Shown here in pieces: positions 10,871-30,236 of a DNA stretch of 64,000 bases. The notes under the pieces were generated by a model that saw nothing but the letters and a program-made list of their open reading frames with translations, was not told where the DNA came from and did no database searches. The DNA comes from Psettodes erumei. Lineage: Eukaryota; Chordata; Actinopteri; Pleuronectiformes; Psettodidae. Each line of letters starts with the position of its first letter. Within the stretch, counting starts at the first letter, position 1. Both the position numbers and the translations under genes were made by a program. The stretch lies in the NCBI GenBank assembly GCA_016785225.1, contig JAFBJZ010000772.1:5055501-5119500 (forward strand), given 5' to 3'.

Positions 10871-13077
10871 GTTGGGTCAGAAGCGAGGGGCCCGGTTATG
10901 GTGCGTTGGCCCCGACATTATTGAAGGCCCCAGTGGTGCAGGGCAGTTGAGGCCCCTGTGGTTACTTCACTGTGGAGGAAACAGAAGGAAAAACAGGAAA
11001 CTGTTAGACAGGATGTGCTCAAGGCCAGGAATCGTTGCCTTCAAGGATAAAGTCTTAATAGACGTACACACATACGGTGCATGTAGTTCTGCCTTTGGTA
11101 ATACCTAGAAACACAAGTAGTGAAATAAGCAGAAAATACAAGGTACATGCTACTTTAGCAGTAGCTTCAGGTAGAGTAAGGATAGCCCAGCTGAGAATGG
11201 TCAGTCAGGCATGCCAGGGCCAGCTGGCCATAACACTGTTGTTTTGTTCTTCTCTATGAATAGGTACACGTCTGTTGAGGGTGTAAGAAGAGTGTGCCAG
11301 CAGACATTCCAAAACCCAGCCCCTACTTTCGTACAAAGAATTACATGGAAGCAGTGAACACTGACTCATTGACACAGAGAGGAAAGGAGCACAGGGGGAA
11401 ACAGAGAAACATCAATATGAAGACGAACAAAAGGCAGAGCCACATGAGTCATGAGAGAGTGGAGCAGGGACAAACAGAACACACTATTGCCTCCGTGATC
11501 ACAGCAGTCAATACTATGATCAGCGAACAGGCCATGAAGCTTGTTTCCACTATAGAAATGGCCACAGGCCAATTTATAGATGCCTTTTACTCTAAAGTCT
11601 GACAAAAGCATCTGTGCAGGCATGAAAAGGTAAACCGGTTGGTCACATTATCAGACTTTAAAAGCAGGAGTTAAATATGTGAAGGTTAACCACTGACGGT
11701 GTATGAGAAACCTATTTGAAGCCACAGATCCTTCACAACGTCCTTCAAGGACGGCGGACGGGGAGAGATTGAATGGCACCTCTCCAGAACTGTATCACTC
11801 TCTATGGATCTAACCTTCACTGCACCTACACTACTGAGTCAAAAGGTCCTTTTGTTCGCCAACCCCCACCACCAGTGCCACCAATTACACCTCCCCCAGC
11901 CAACTCCATCCACGTTCCCAAAGTCACCAGCCTGTCCTACCCACAACCCACTGCTTTTCTAAATATGGTGAAGACATTAAGCAGCGCTGCAAGGTAACAA
12001 TTGCAGAGAGGGACCCCCAGAGCTGCAGCTAATGATCATTTTCATTATTCAGTCATTTTATTCAACTCATTGTTTACGTCATAAAAAAGGTGGTAAAAAT
12101 ACCCATCAGTTCCTAAAGCCTAAGATGACATCTTCAAATTGTTTTTTTTTGCCTGATTAACAATCTAAAACCCAGAAGAGTTACGTAAAATCCGAGAGGA
12201 GCAGAAATCCTCACATTTGTAGCGACTACAAAAACAACAAATGTTGGCTTTTCTGCCAATTTTCAAATGTGTGTCGAGTGGACACATTTCACATTGATCC
12301 CATGAAGTACAGTCTGTGAGTTATTCTGTCAGTCTCTCTATTCTTGGCATATTCACAGCTGGTTGGAAAGTGCTTTTGTCCCTCATTGAGAGGCTGCCCT
12401 TACATGGAATTAAGAGCCGAAGCATGGCGAGGAACAGGAAAACAGTCACACATTCTGCAAGATTTTTCTGCAGTGACCCAAAACACTGTCACCATTTTGC
12501 TAAATCCTTTTTCTTTAGGGACGAGGAAACAGTAATAGGGTCCGAGTGGGTCTTGATGTAGAGCAGGCACAGTGGATTAGCCAGGGATAACATTTGGATA
12601 CACTAGATTTGGAAGGAGGAAGTCCCTAAAAAATACTAATCTATAACAACACTTTAGGAATAACCACATCTAAGACCACTGCATGAATTGCTGCACATTG
12701 CAGTGGCATTAGGAACAGTCTCAAAATCAAAACATACAAAACAAGAAAAAAAACCACATCAAAACAGAGCAATTCATGTGCAGTCAATACAAAACCTGCA
12801 GACACATTCACTGCCTCTTCCTAGCCCAAGCCGAAGAAGACTCTGGGGACACTTACGACTGTCACTCGCTCTGGTCTAGACCCCTAACATTTATATACAT
12901 TAACCCAGAAAACCCAGCTGAGTGTACAGGCACAGCGTGCGAGGCTAGTGTGAGGATGAGTGCCATCCTGAGCTCTGCAAGCTCCATTCCTCTGGCCTGT
13001 CAAAGCCCACAGCCTGGGGAGGTGCCCGCTCCCTGATTTGTGCAGCTCGCCTTATGCCAGAGAGGCACTTCATGAGC

Positions 13078-13105
13078 CGGGGGGGCGGGGGGTCCTATTT
13101 AAGCT
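13078..13105 (+). promoter_or_regulatory. TATA-like, G-rich promoter-like patch
   Basis: A G-run interrupted once by C is followed by TCCTATTTAAGCTCAG, an arrangement like a GC box plus TATA box for the plus strand. No downstream plus-strand gene is evident, so this is a weak call. Confidence 0.25.
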
Positions 13106-14746
13106 CAGCTGAGAGATGAGCAACTGCAGCAGAGCCTGAGACCGGGATGACTTCCGCGCCTGTGTCCATTTGTCTCTGCCCCGTATCAGTTGAGCAGCTT
13201 TGACTCAAGATGCGTTCCTCTCTGAGCTGTGAGGTGTGAGCGCCACTGAGCAGCCTGCCTGCCCGGCTGCTGCTGAGGCTTCTCCAGGTCTGCAGGAGCA
13301 CACGCTGACCTGGCAGGGAAAAGGCTTCAACTGGCCGATGGTGTAAACAACCTACCATATGCTCTTGCGGGGGTTCCAGCACGAGCCACACGCTGCAGTA
13401 ACACACAACAGGAAGAAATCCTGCAAGGAGTTTTTACTGTAGGTGCTTGAAAAAAAACAAAAACAGACACGCTGCTTCTTTTGTGGGATTTACAGTCTGT
13501 CGAGCCTCACAAACTGCCCTGCGTATCACGCAGTGCTGAACAAGGGCGCATTTGAGGAAAACAAGATGAGCATTCATTACGTTAAAACAAAACCAAGAGT
13601 TGAGCTCGACTTGAAGGGAAAGCCTGCGGGGCAGCGACTGAGCCGAGCTGAGAAAAATGATCTCACAGGAAAACATTAATGTTCCACAAGTACTACCTCC
13701 ATGAATAGATGCTATTACACTTTGGTTCCTGTCCAAATCGTTGGCCATTGTTCACTGAGGTGGAAAACAACACAAGCATTTCACGAAGCACTGACGTTTA
13801 GGCATTGCAAGTTCGAGGGAATTTATGTCCAAGTAGCTACTGAAAGCTAATTTATTATAGATGCTTTCTGACATGCAAAACTCCCCCACACTGCTGTTAA
13901 ATAAAGACAATGGGATACTTCTTACAGGCGGGAACAACAGCAGTCTGTCCTAGTACTTAAACCTCCTTGCCTATTGCTAACCAAACTTTAATTCAAATTG
14001 CACTCCATGTAGAGTAACATGTAATTACTAGCAATTTATACTCTGCTGTAATTGGTAACAGATCTGTTGTGAAATAGACCTCTGCGAGGAGCCGGAGACA
14101 GCTGCTGGTTTATTGTGGAAGGCACTTGGTTGGAACGAACTGGAGAAATCTTTTTCCTCCCTTTCACTTCTTCCAGATTGTCATCAAGAGCTACAGCCCA
14201 GAATAATCCCCGAGTTTAAAATCGTACTTTGGTGGCAACTGTGTGCGATTGCTGGAAGCTAAAGGATCGGAACCCTGCTGTTAAAATGTCTTGCAGTGGG
14301 AACAAGATAATGAAGCTCCTCTTCACAATCACAAACACGCCATCCACGTCTGTATACAATCTCTTTGAATGTAAACATTACAGACCATGGCGACAACTGT
14401 TGCCAGAGACAGGCCTTGATCCTGCAGAGCGGAAAACTGATAACATCCAGGGTTTGCATTCCTGGGCTGTGCGTGACTGCAAAAGGCCATGACTAAGACT
14501 TAAAAAAGCTACGGGTCTGTCCCCTCTGTGATCTTGATGGCTATGCAGCTATGCAATGACACTTCAACAATCTGCACCCAAGCTTAAGTTGGTTTGTAAT
14601 AGTTTATTTATAGTGTCAGCATCCTCCGATAGTTTAGTGATTCAATTGCGCTGCATCCACACAATGACAAAACCTAATCACTGCAACAAAGATAATTGTT
14701 CATTTATTTGTAATTAAAGTTGACTTTGCTCATTAACAAGAGGCTT

Positions 14747-14750
<4 letters not shown>

Positions 14751-14781
<31 letters not shown>
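14751..14781. repeat. (TG)n microsatellite
   Basis: Fifteen uninterrupted TG units in the rassf8 5' intron; the rassf8 transcript would carry CA repeats. Confidence 0.95.
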
Positions 14782-14784
<3 letters not shown>

Positions 14785-15939
14785 GCTTTTGAAATCGTTG
14801 TGTTGCACCACAACTGCTTAAGGACAAAACGGAGCAGAGATTGGTCAGCACTTCCTCCCAATTTTTTCCTCTTGCTTCAATGTGAAGAGGGGGGTGTTTG
14901 GGATTAAATCCACATCCAGTCACGCTACGCACAACACCCAGAGCTCCTGTGAGCTCTCCAGTGGCCCCGGCCCTGGAGCAAGCCTCCCTCTGCCTTTCTC
15001 CCTTCGCCTGGCTGATATTAAGCTATTAGGCACTAGAGCAGCCTCCCCTATTTGGGAGGTCAGCGCTGGCAGGATCTCGAACATCTGGACGGCACGTTCA
15101 GCCAGCAATAATGCCGCCTTTGTTCCCTTGCCATATTCCCTGCTCACTAGCCAGCTTTGAAGAGCCAGCAGAGCAGACAGCAGGCTCCTGCTCTGGGGCA
15201 GAGGCACAGCGGGGCAACAAGAGGGCCCCTGGCCAAGGTTTACATGCTACAGCGGTTTGTAGAACATCATCTGGTGCTGAATCACACTCTTGCATATAAG
15301 CCTTTATAGAACTAAAATGGTTTTACAGCAGCAGCTGGGATGGCAGACAAGCAAGAAAAGTGGCAAAACTTTATTTATTTTTCCAGCCTGCAGGCAGCCC
15401 TTTGCAGCCTGGTCTTCACGGTGCTGGGACACCATCAAACACAGCGAGAGACCACTGAGTTACACACGTCTTTTTCTAAAATAAGAGCAAACCTCAAAGA
15501 TCACAAAACAGAAGTCTGTGAGACATTAAACCTTGGCTGAGTGCAGCAACTCCACAGGTTGGTTCTGCTACACCTGATCTGCGTCTCTGAGTGGAGAAGA
15601 CTGGGGCTGCAGATGAAATTAACCAAGTATTTTTTTTATCCCATTAAATTGATTCTGTTATGGTTCCTGATTTATAAAAGCTGTAAAGCCCATGGGGAGA
15701 TTGTCATGTTTACAAAAGCTGCTCAACCTGATGAGTGTCAGTTATGTGGGGGGAAAAGGGGAAAGCAACATTTTAAGTGAGCAAAAACACCTTGGATAAT
15801 ACTGCAAGATAATTAAGTCAGAATCCACCGAGAAGACCTAACAGTGCGTTTAGGTGCTCTCATTTCGCCAACCGGCAGATAAAGACCGAGTTAAAAGCAG
15901 CATTAGATGGATATCTCAGCACTAATCACCCTAAAAGAC

Positions 15940-16520
15940 GCAATACATCACCTCCACCTCGTACAGTCGGTGTCGAGTGGGACGAGGCTGGAGAAATGGC
16001 GATAACGGGGCTGTAGTGGGCTCGGAGAGCAGCCGAACTATTCCACTACAGAAATGTTTCCGTTAATCTCAGCCTCCTCCACAACTACAACTGCGGGCTC
16101 AACTGCAGCACAGCCAACACAATAATCTTGAACGGTCTTTACCTTGGCGGTGCACGCACGATTCGACTCGGTGCTCCCCGTCCGAAGTGAAGTTTGGGAG
16201 GAAAATCCAGGTAGAAGACGCGAATCCCACAAAGAAAACGTGTCCTCCTTCACCGCTGCCCGGTAAATCACTTCCAGCCAACTGCGACAAAGTAATGTTT
16301 GGCTGCTGCCGGACAAAACAAAAGCACGCGATGCGAGGCCACGGACGTCTCCGAAAACGGATAATTTGACGTTCCTGTCCTCTGCCGAAAGTTTGTGTCC
16401 GTCCCCTCCGTGCGCCAGTCTCTTGCGGTCTCACCAATAAGCTGCGGAAATTACCCCTCTCCCCCGTTTCATTACTCCTGCTGGTAAATACATCGCATTG
16501 GAACTGGGACACCGCAAGGC
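15940..16520 (-). promoter_or_regulatory. rassf8: CpG-rich region, probable rassf8 promoter and non-coding exon 1
   Basis: CpG density rises sharply compared with the flanks. On the minus strand a consensus donor CCAAG|GTAAAG ends a candidate non-coding exon at 16143. No long conserved frame is present. The position upstream of rassf8 and divergent from kras fits a rassf8 promoter. The exon start is not defined by the sequence. Confidence 0.5.
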
Positions 16521-16599
16521 ATTGTGGACTGTTTAAAGCTGCAATACGCTCTGATGGGGTTGGGGGGGGTACCTGCGGTTAACTTTTTCACATGCAGGA

Positions 16600-18160
16600 C
16601 GTCTGAACGGTAGGATGAGAGCATGGACTGAAGATACTGACAAAAATACTTAGAGGGGCAAATTATCAGCAGTGGCTGGGAGTGAGCAAAGAAGGGCCAA
16701 TCCTTTTTTTTTTAATCAAAAGTCTAATATACCATAAAACTGAACCAATATAAATGTTTACTTTCCTTGACTGCTGTCTGGATGTTCTGGGTGAAGAGTT
16801 GAGTCCATTGTGAAAGTTCGATGGAGAGAGTTCTCCATAACACATCTGTAACAGATAACACATATCACATCACCATTCAGGCAGACTATGGTGGGTTCAC
16901 TATAAAGTTAATAACACAGTGTCTGTCATGCTAACTAAACTGGTTAGTAATATAAACATGATGCAAACCATTAAAAATATGTCAATTACCAAATCCAATA
17001 GAACTATTTTTGTTACACATTACTACAAAAATTAATGCAAAACAGTCATTGTGGACTAAACAGTGGATGTACACAGGTTATAATGTAAAAAGAACAGGCA
17101 CAAGGGATGTAGATGAATTAGAAATTTTTAAAAAAAATCAACTGGAGCAGCTGATGAACCTTTGGTGATGGGAGGGTAAAAACTAGAGGCTTACTGCCCT
17201 CTTGTGATAGAACAGAACTTCCTGTTGTAATACAATGTCAGTTGGATCTGCCATAATCATCTCTCAGCAATCCACTGAGTTTCCAAGACCCAAGGGAAAT
17301 GTAATCAGCAGGTCTAAGTGTTCTTACCCATCAGGCCTGGCTAAATCAGGATTACACTTGTGCTTTTTGAATGTGAAGTTCCTTCCCAGGCTTGAAAGAT
17401 GAGCTTCATTTTCTGTAAACAACTAATTTCATTACACTTACGACTTAGATATTTAGCAAATCCTTCCCCAAAAACATGCTAAAGGCATTTTTCACAGCAG
17501 ACATAGCAGTACCTTAGCAGGATATCAGAGCTGTAACATCAACATTGTCTTTTTTTTCCATTAAGTGTCACATTATATTCCAGTGACATAGCATAACTAT
17601 ATAAATGCCAGCCATTGTTAATGTTATCAGGTACACCTGCAATTTTCCTGCTATTACAAATCAAAATGTTTGCTGTACAACAACTACTGTTGAGAAAGCA
17701 TTTATTTTTTCAATGTATTATGGCATTTGTTTGTGGAAACTGTGGGAGAAACTATAACTGATGGTTAATAATATTTGTGAAATAAAACTGCAGATCCATA
17801 GTGATACAAATATAGAGTGACTCATGGCCTATATCATGTGGTTGTAAACGGAAATGAATTCTGGCTTGGATTCTGTTGGACGCGTTATTTGCACAACAAC
17901 AAATTCATCATATAATATACTTTTTTATTACTTTGCTTGTGAAAATAACTAAATGCAGCAGGGCAAAGGCATAGTGCACTTCTTTTATAAGTAGATATGA
18001 GAACTTGGTATCTTCTCATAAAACACAGCTGACACTAATGTGGATTCCATTCACAAAAATGGTACAGTAATTATTAATCTCTGCACACACACTATACCAG
18101 GTGCTCATTAAACATATTTTATCAAATCATTATATGCTAAATGGTACGACTCTGATGCTA
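16600..18160. other. spacer between divergent rassf8 and kras promoters
   Basis: AT-rich non-coding DNA. The only item of note is a CTCF-like motif at 17194-17208. No exon or repeat was recognised. Confidence 0.5.
17194..17208 (-). promoter_or_regulatory. CTCF-like motif between divergent promoters
   Basis: CTGCCCTCTTGTGAT resembles the reverse-orientation CTCF core (CTGCCCTCTAGTGG). It lies between the rassf8 and kras promoter regions. One core position deviates. Confidence 0.35.
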
Positions 18161-18169
18161 TAAAATCAA

Positions 18170-18570
18170 ATACAGGCGCCTCCATAGAGGTGCACTGCAG
18201 GGTCAATGTGAATCCATATTAAGTTGTTCTGAGTGATCACTTTAATCTCGTGCTGAAACGTTTCTATCGTAATGGGAGCTATCTTTGCCAGGATGGCAAG
18301 ATGATGCCCCCATCCGTCAGGCATGAGTATGAAAATGATGCGAATCACATGCTGTGGCAATCTCCAGATCTTAGCCCAACTGAACATCTATTGGAAATTT
18401 TGGACCAACATTTTAGACAACACACTCCTCCACCACCATCATCAAAACACCAAATGAGGGAATAGTATTTGGAAGAATTGTGTAGTGTTCAGAGAGTCTG
18501 GTGGCATGTGGTGGACTAACACCTTATTGAGACGCTTCATGTTGTTGTTTTTTCTTTAATTTGGCACCTG
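18170..18570 (+). mobile_element. degenerate Tc1/mariner-type transposase relic
   Basis: The plus strand encodes fragments typical of the C-terminal DDE region of Tc1-like transposases: HMLWQSPDLSPTEHLLEILD, then HFRQHTPPPPSSKHQ, then after a stop a YLEEL-like block. The Glu in PTEHL corresponds to the third catalytic residue of the DDE triad. The frame is broken by stops and indels and the N-terminal half is missing, so the copy is inactive. Inverted terminal repeats were not identified. Confidence 0.65.
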
Positions 18571-18839
18571 GGTAGCTAGACCATGCGTTTTGGAGAACTG
18601 CCTGACACCGAGTATCTAGTGACCTCTACCGTGTCTGCTATTAGAACTGAAAACCTACCGCACTGTTTTTTGTATGTAATCCTCTTTTATACCACTCGTA
18701 CTGCCTGTAGAATTAGTGCATCCTATTGTGTTTATCGGATAGTGTCCTTTGATACTTATTACAATGTTTCTGTCGGTCATTGCCGAGATCCGTCTGACTA
18801 GCATGTGTGATAATGCTTTGTGTTAAGAAACCGCGCATG

Positions 18840-19040
18840 TTATGCACATTGGGTGCGCAAGAGGCAGCCGAGTGAACGCATAGGAAAACTGACAGGGGAT
18901 TGCCAAATCATTTCCTTGCCTGGGAATGACGTTCCTCCAGCGCATTCCAGTTATATTTAGAGCCTATATATAGTGGAGTCGCCCCCTAGGCTCTGTTGAC
19001 TCTGCAGCAGGCAGCAGCCGGGGATCATGATACCAAAACG
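18840..19040 (+). promoter_or_regulatory. candidate core promoter with TATA and CRE-like motifs
   Basis: Within 150 bases are a near-palindromic GGAATGACGTTCC (CRE-like core), a GCATTCC TEAD-type motif, CCTATATATAG (TATA-like) and TCGCCCCCTAGG, which also resembles a CTCF core. It lies about 600 bases upstream of the predicted kras exon 1. Function is inferred from motifs only. Confidence 0.3.
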
Positions 19041-19299
19041 AGACGTTCTGAAACTGACACCATGTGACCTACATAGTTACAATATTATAATACTATAACA
19101 AAGCTTCAATGTGAATCACTGTGTGGTTTCATCTGAGATTTAATTTAAATAAAATTTAATCATAATTGCACATAAACAACTTGTACATGACTAATCGAGG
19201 CAATCTGGGTTTATATAAATGTACCATTTGAAATTACATTTCTTTAAAACGTCAATCGTAAATAAAGACAGTGTACTGCTGCCTATATTACGACATAGA

Positions 19300-19620
19300 G
19301 TCGAGGAGTGATATGCCCCACACCGGTTGAATTCCCCAGCTATGCTTTCTGGGTAAAGTGCGCCCCGGTATCCGCCCATATTCGCGTAAAGGAGGCCAAC
19401 CTGAGCAGCTAGGCCGGACGCTGGATCAAATGGAAAGTTCAATCGATTAAATTTGTCCACTTTTTTGCATGGTGCCGCTTGCTTCTGAGACGAGGTTAAT
19501 CGACTTAAATGCGGGCGTTTTGGCGTGAAATAGGAAATGCAGAGATCGTGTGAAACGAGAGGATTATCAGCTTGACTTGTTTGGTCGCTACTTCGGACGC
19601 GGAACTCCACTCGCTAAAAG
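19300..19620 (+). promoter_or_regulatory. kras: probable kras promoter and non-coding exon 1
   Basis: The region is CpG-rich and ends in a good donor, GCTAAAAG|GTAAAAC at 19620/19621. No other exon upstream of the kras ATG exon is apparent, and vertebrate KRAS has a non-coding first exon spliced to an acceptor just before the ATG. The transcription start cannot be placed from sequence alone. Confidence 0.45.
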
Positions 19621-21845
19621 GTAAAACAAATCGTCTAAGATTCATACATGTGTTTCCCTTTGGGGTTTGTTGCGGCATTGTGCTCTCCGACGGGGAAGAT
19701 GGGTAACCGCGTTCGCTATGTGGCCACAGAAACACATTATAACAGTGGAAATATTCATTTTCGCTGTTAGGGCAAACTACGCCCAATTGTTAACCTAACG
19801 CCTGGCCCTGCAATGCAGACCTTTGGGCTAGCCTATCAATGGCGGCTTCAAAATCTGCACCCTTCCCCTTTGAATGAATGATAGGGAGTTTGTCCGGACA
19901 CACATTGCAGACATTGTTGCATTAATGGATCACCCATGTAAATAATATCAGGTTAGCGCATTGTGGCTAGTTAGTGTACTTTTTGAGACTGTGAGCGAGC
20001 TCCGGTGCTAAGCTAGCTAACTGCAGAGCATACTGGTAATGCCCAGAGGTTTTCCTCACAACCAATCGGGCAACCCCGAGGACACAGAGCAGTGGATTTA
20101 AATCAAACTCATTTCGATTTTTAAGCCTGCTCTCGGTTTTAATGCCTACCTAAACAAATCGCAGGGGCTCCAATAGTAAAGTGTGCAGGCCTGTTATAAC
20201 CTCGGCCAATTCACAAAGGTGCCAAAAGTGTTAGGAGCTTAATATTTACATAGCTGCTAATTAATCACCAATTTCTCTCTAAGTCCGTTCACTCTGTTGC
20301 TAACTTTTCTGGTGTGATACTGTTTATAAAATGTAGTGTTCCTTCAGGCATATCATGTTGTCGGTCGTGTAGTAAATAAAATGATGGGAACGCCATCCCA
20401 TGCAGATTGTGTCAGCGTAGGGCATATAACCACGACTGGCATGATCATATTATCAGGAAGTGATTTTCCCGTTCAAATACCACAGCATCATAACTTTACC
20501 GCAGTTGGAGGTAACAAACTGTTAATTACACTGCGAGTGTGTCGACTGTCCAACGTGTTTTACCTCTACTCATACACGAACGAGGGCAAGGAAACCGAGT
20601 TTCGCTCTTATTGAACTATAAATAAAACCCAGCATCCCTTCATTCCATCCCTGTTTGTCGCGTAGTAGACTTGACAGCTTCACTCTACATGTAGTGCATT
20701 TGGTCATTCACTTTCGCTGCCTAATAATATAGTATTTTTACAGGCAACTTTCTCATGTTACTGGAATGGTCTGTGACATTGTCGGTAGTCTTATCTCAGG
20801 CTCAGGTGAAGATAATACTGTTTCCTTATGGTTAGAGCAGCCTCACTGTAATATGCACAGGCTGTCTTGCGCGTAATAATTAACATGGGGCTAATCATTT
20901 CAGGGAACATGTTAAAGTGTTAAGAAAACCTGCAAGTGTAGTAAAAGTGTACCTTTTTGCTGGCCAAATACCTATCAAACCACATTCTCGTTTTTGTTTG
21001 TCTAGACAAGGCAGTAATATTCAGTGGAGCTCCTCCCTGACTGCAGGCTGTGAGCTGTATGTACTGTAACTTCTGAAAAGGCCAGCTGCCACTATTGATG
21101 GCTGCCGCTCCACAAAGCCGTCAGACAGCAGAGAGCCTCCCAGTTGCTTGTCAATTTCAGCGCTTTAATGTAATGTCATAGATTTTTGCCTGGGGCTAGT
21201 TTGTGTTGTGTGGCTGCTGCTCAGAAAATACCACTGAATGTGCTGCCGAATGTCGACATTTGATCACTTACAGGGCATTCATAACTACCTTTTATTTCTT
21301 TTACTTCTCCGCCTGAGCTTTTGCGACGTGAAGCCTATTATTTTTGTGTCAAACAAACAGTTGTAATAAGAAACAATTTACATTCATATTTGATTTATTT
21401 TATGGGACTGATAATTATTTATTATAAAAACATCTCCTGAATTCAGCAGCAGATTGTTTTCATGTTTATATTCACTTATTTGCACATAAACTCTTGTTGA
21501 TGAAGCATCATCCTCTGTTTGTGGTGATTGCTTCTGTTTCTTCTGCAAACTTACTTTTTGAATTCTCAATGGGCATTGTTTTTCTACATAAAAAAAACAG
21601 TTAACATGATGGTATGAATTCTAAATTTCTAAAGAAAACCACAGCATTATTAATAGTATACCATTTACAACTGAATGTAACGTCCTAAGTGCAGAGAAGC
21701 TTAAGCATGTGAGAAATGTATATTTTACCACTATTGCTTTTGTTTTTGATGGTGTCCCAGATGAACTGATGCTGTGCCAGAGAACTGTATGTGCCTGTAA
21801 AAATATGTGAATGTCCTGTTCTTTTTTTTTTTTTTGCTCCCGCAG
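19621..21845 (+). other. kras: predicted kras intron 1
   Basis: A 2.2-kb intron from the predicted donor to the acceptor CTCCCGCAG at 21845, preceded by a long T tract. CpG content is elevated in the first 500 bases. No other gene-like feature was seen. Confidence 0.45.
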
Positions 21846-27705
<5,860 letters not shown>

Positions 27706-30085
27706 ATAATCACCCCTTTTCAAGACAGACTTAAAAAAAACCCTATGTTGAACAGTTAAAGTAATACATTTTGTACATTACACTAAATTATTAGCTCCTT
27801 CTCAATATCCACCATACTGAATACTAAACCCGACCTGATTTTTCTGCCTTTCTGTTATTTGCTACTTTAACACCAATAAGCTTTATTTTCAGTTTAGTGC
27901 CAGTTGCCCTCATGTGTTGGCCCAACAGCCTGTTTGATTTTAAAGGATGATTTTATTGATTCGGACATATACACATAACTGCCGAGCTGTGAGCCAATGG
28001 CATCATAGCTCATGTTTGACTAATTCATTAAGGGTTTTTTTCTCCCTTTGCTTAAAAGGTCATGACCTGCTAAAGTTCTGTAATGCCCTTTTTAAGTATG
28101 GGATGCCAAAGAATTTCCATCCCGATACTCGGAGACAAAACAGACATGAAGAAAGGACTAATATCCAGCCAGATGAGATCTTAATGTCCCAGCCACTGTG
28201 TAATGTCCCCATCTCTAATGACCTTTTAGGTATGACTTAGTTATGTCACTGATACAAGTATGCATGCAAACTCCTACTCTTCTCCGAATGTTTTAACACC
28301 CTAATTAGCTATTAATTAATTTGCAATTTGTCAAATGCTTTGTACTGTGTGGGGAGTGATTTCTTGCCTACATGAGAATTTTTTTTTGTTTATTTTTCTT
28401 TTTGCATGCATGTGTCCTTGACGACATGGGAATTGCAAACTGCCTCTGGTTGATACATTTAACAGAGTCAGCAACGAGGAACTCTGATCCTAGTCTAGCT
28501 TTTTTAGGTTTATAAACATTAATCAATATTTGCCTTTGTTGAGAAAGAAATCAGCCATTATTGCGTGATAAATGACAGATTCAAAGATCCATGATGGTCT
28601 GGCTTTTTAACCAATTTGTGAAATGAAATGGGACAAGCAGCCAGGTTTTGTGTCGGTCAGGGTCCTTTTATGTTGCAGGGATAGATGCCACGTCACAAGC
28701 TAATACTGAATGGCTTGTTTGACCTCACTGGTTAATTGGAACACACATTTCCTGTTTTTCTTTACGCTGAGGATTGACTGCAGGATTGGTTTTATTCAGC
28801 CTGATAATAATGATTTTATTGCAATTTGTTACACAAGGTTGTCAGTATAACAATTAAAGAGTTCTCCTGACAGAGGACATAATATTTTAAGAGAATGTTT
28901 GTTAGGTTAAATGCTAAATTTGGTGATCTGTGATTCTTCGGTAGCTGCCCACAGAGGTGTCACACCTTGCACATTTTCAGAAGCCGCAGAGTCGTTGGCT
29001 TGTGACTGGCTAGAAAGCAGAATGCATCTTTTAAGCAGCTTTCAGGAATATTTCTCTTGGTGGTGTCACAGAGTTTGTTCAAAATGTTGTCCAAATGGAT
29101 TTTCAGATTCTTCCTTATGTGGAACTTTTGAAAGAGAGTTTTCTGGATCCGTTTCCTTATGTGTTGAAAATTTTTGGGGGGGCTGCCTTTCAACAGAAAT
29201 GATTGTCCAGCAGAGTAATTTGTCATTTTCTCTCACAAAGCTCATGTATCACGGTGATGTAATTGTAACTGATGTTTGTAAATGAGGCAGTAATTGCCAT
29301 AAAATTGGTTTTGAGAGAAAATTGTCTGAATTTACGGAAAAAAGTAGTACTAGTTTCTTTCCCGGGTCAATCCATATTTCACCTTTTCCATCGTACTTGC
29401 AAGCTGCTCCCTGGGGGATCTTTATTTGCCTTTTTATTGTTTGCATTAGGTGCTACATTTAGATGGTAGAAAAAGCCGAGACAACATTTACTTTGTCCTG
29501 TGTGTGTGCTCATAAAATACACAAAATGCTGTTTAAGGGGAGTGATGTGTCGACACGGAAAATCCAGACATGATACATTTTGCTTTCAGGATTAATGAAT
29601 TTTGACCAGTTTATTATTACCTCTGTATTTCATGAAGTAGATAATAACTGTTAATGCAACTTTAATTAAGCCCTCTTGTTAACAATACTGTTTCAAAAGT
29701 AGTTTTACTGAAATGTTTTCAAATTATCCTCTTCCTTTATTGCGTGCCAACAGCTGATTTCTGAAATGTATCATTTATACCTGGATCGTATTTTAACAAC
29801 CTTTGTATAGTTGTGATACTGAAAGGTGCATATTTTGTAAATTGTGCTTCATTTCGTTGGTGTGTCTAAATGAATGTTGCTTTAATGGAGTTTCACTCCG
29901 CTCTGTGTATGTGACTAGAGAGTGTGACTGGGTCCAGGTCTAGGGAAGTGAATGAATGACCACTTTACAACACACCTGTTGTGGGCAGTGTAGAGTGGTG
30001 ATCTGATCTCAAATGAGTCTATTTTTTGCCATGAATCTCACCACTCCTATTTAATGTGTAATAAAGAACAAAGTAAAGAGGAATT
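27706..30085 (+). other. kras: kras 3' UTR (proximal end)
   Basis: AT-rich, no coding frame, from the 4B stop to a poly(A) signal at 30060-30065, about 2.4 kb. It holds one let-7 6-mer seed match TACCTC near 29618. Mammalian KRAS has a longer 3' UTR with several let-7 sites; the weaker presence here is only an observation. Confidence 0.65.
30060..30065 (+). terminator. kras: kras proximal polyadenylation signal
   Basis: AATAAA within TGTAATAAAGAAC, followed about 25 bases later by a T/GT-rich stretch suitable as a downstream element. Confidence 0.6.
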
Positions 30086-30221
30086 AAATTTTGTCGTTCC
30101 TTACTCAACTTACTACTGTATTCAAAACACTGTTTTAAAATGGAGCTTTTCTAAGGTAGGTATGCATTTTGGTAGTTCCTGCCTCTGAAGAGAGGGAGCC
30201 TGAAGATCAAATCGATGATCC

Positions 30222-30236
30222 CCAGCAGGTGGCACT
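30222..30236 (+). promoter_or_regulatory. CTCF-like motif just after kras
   Basis: CCAGCAGGTGGCACT fits the CTCF consensus CCASYAGRKGGCR. It lies 160 bases after the proximal kras poly(A) signal, a common place for a domain boundary. Confidence 0.5.

Larger units (their letters stand above)
10970..16142 (-). other. rassf8: rassf8 5' intron
   Basis: A 5.2-kb stretch between the acceptor at 10970 and a candidate donor AAG|GTAAAG at 16143/16142. It holds a (TG)n repeat (14751-14781) and a GC-rich TATA-like patch near 13078-13105. No coding exon could be supported in either strand. Extra non-coding exons, common in RASSF8 genes, may be hidden here. Confidence 0.55.

Noticed and set aside
14882..15207. 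Overlapping open frames on both strands near 15 kb
   Set aside because: The region is locally GC-richer, which lengthens chance frames; no conserved motif or splice sites support coding.
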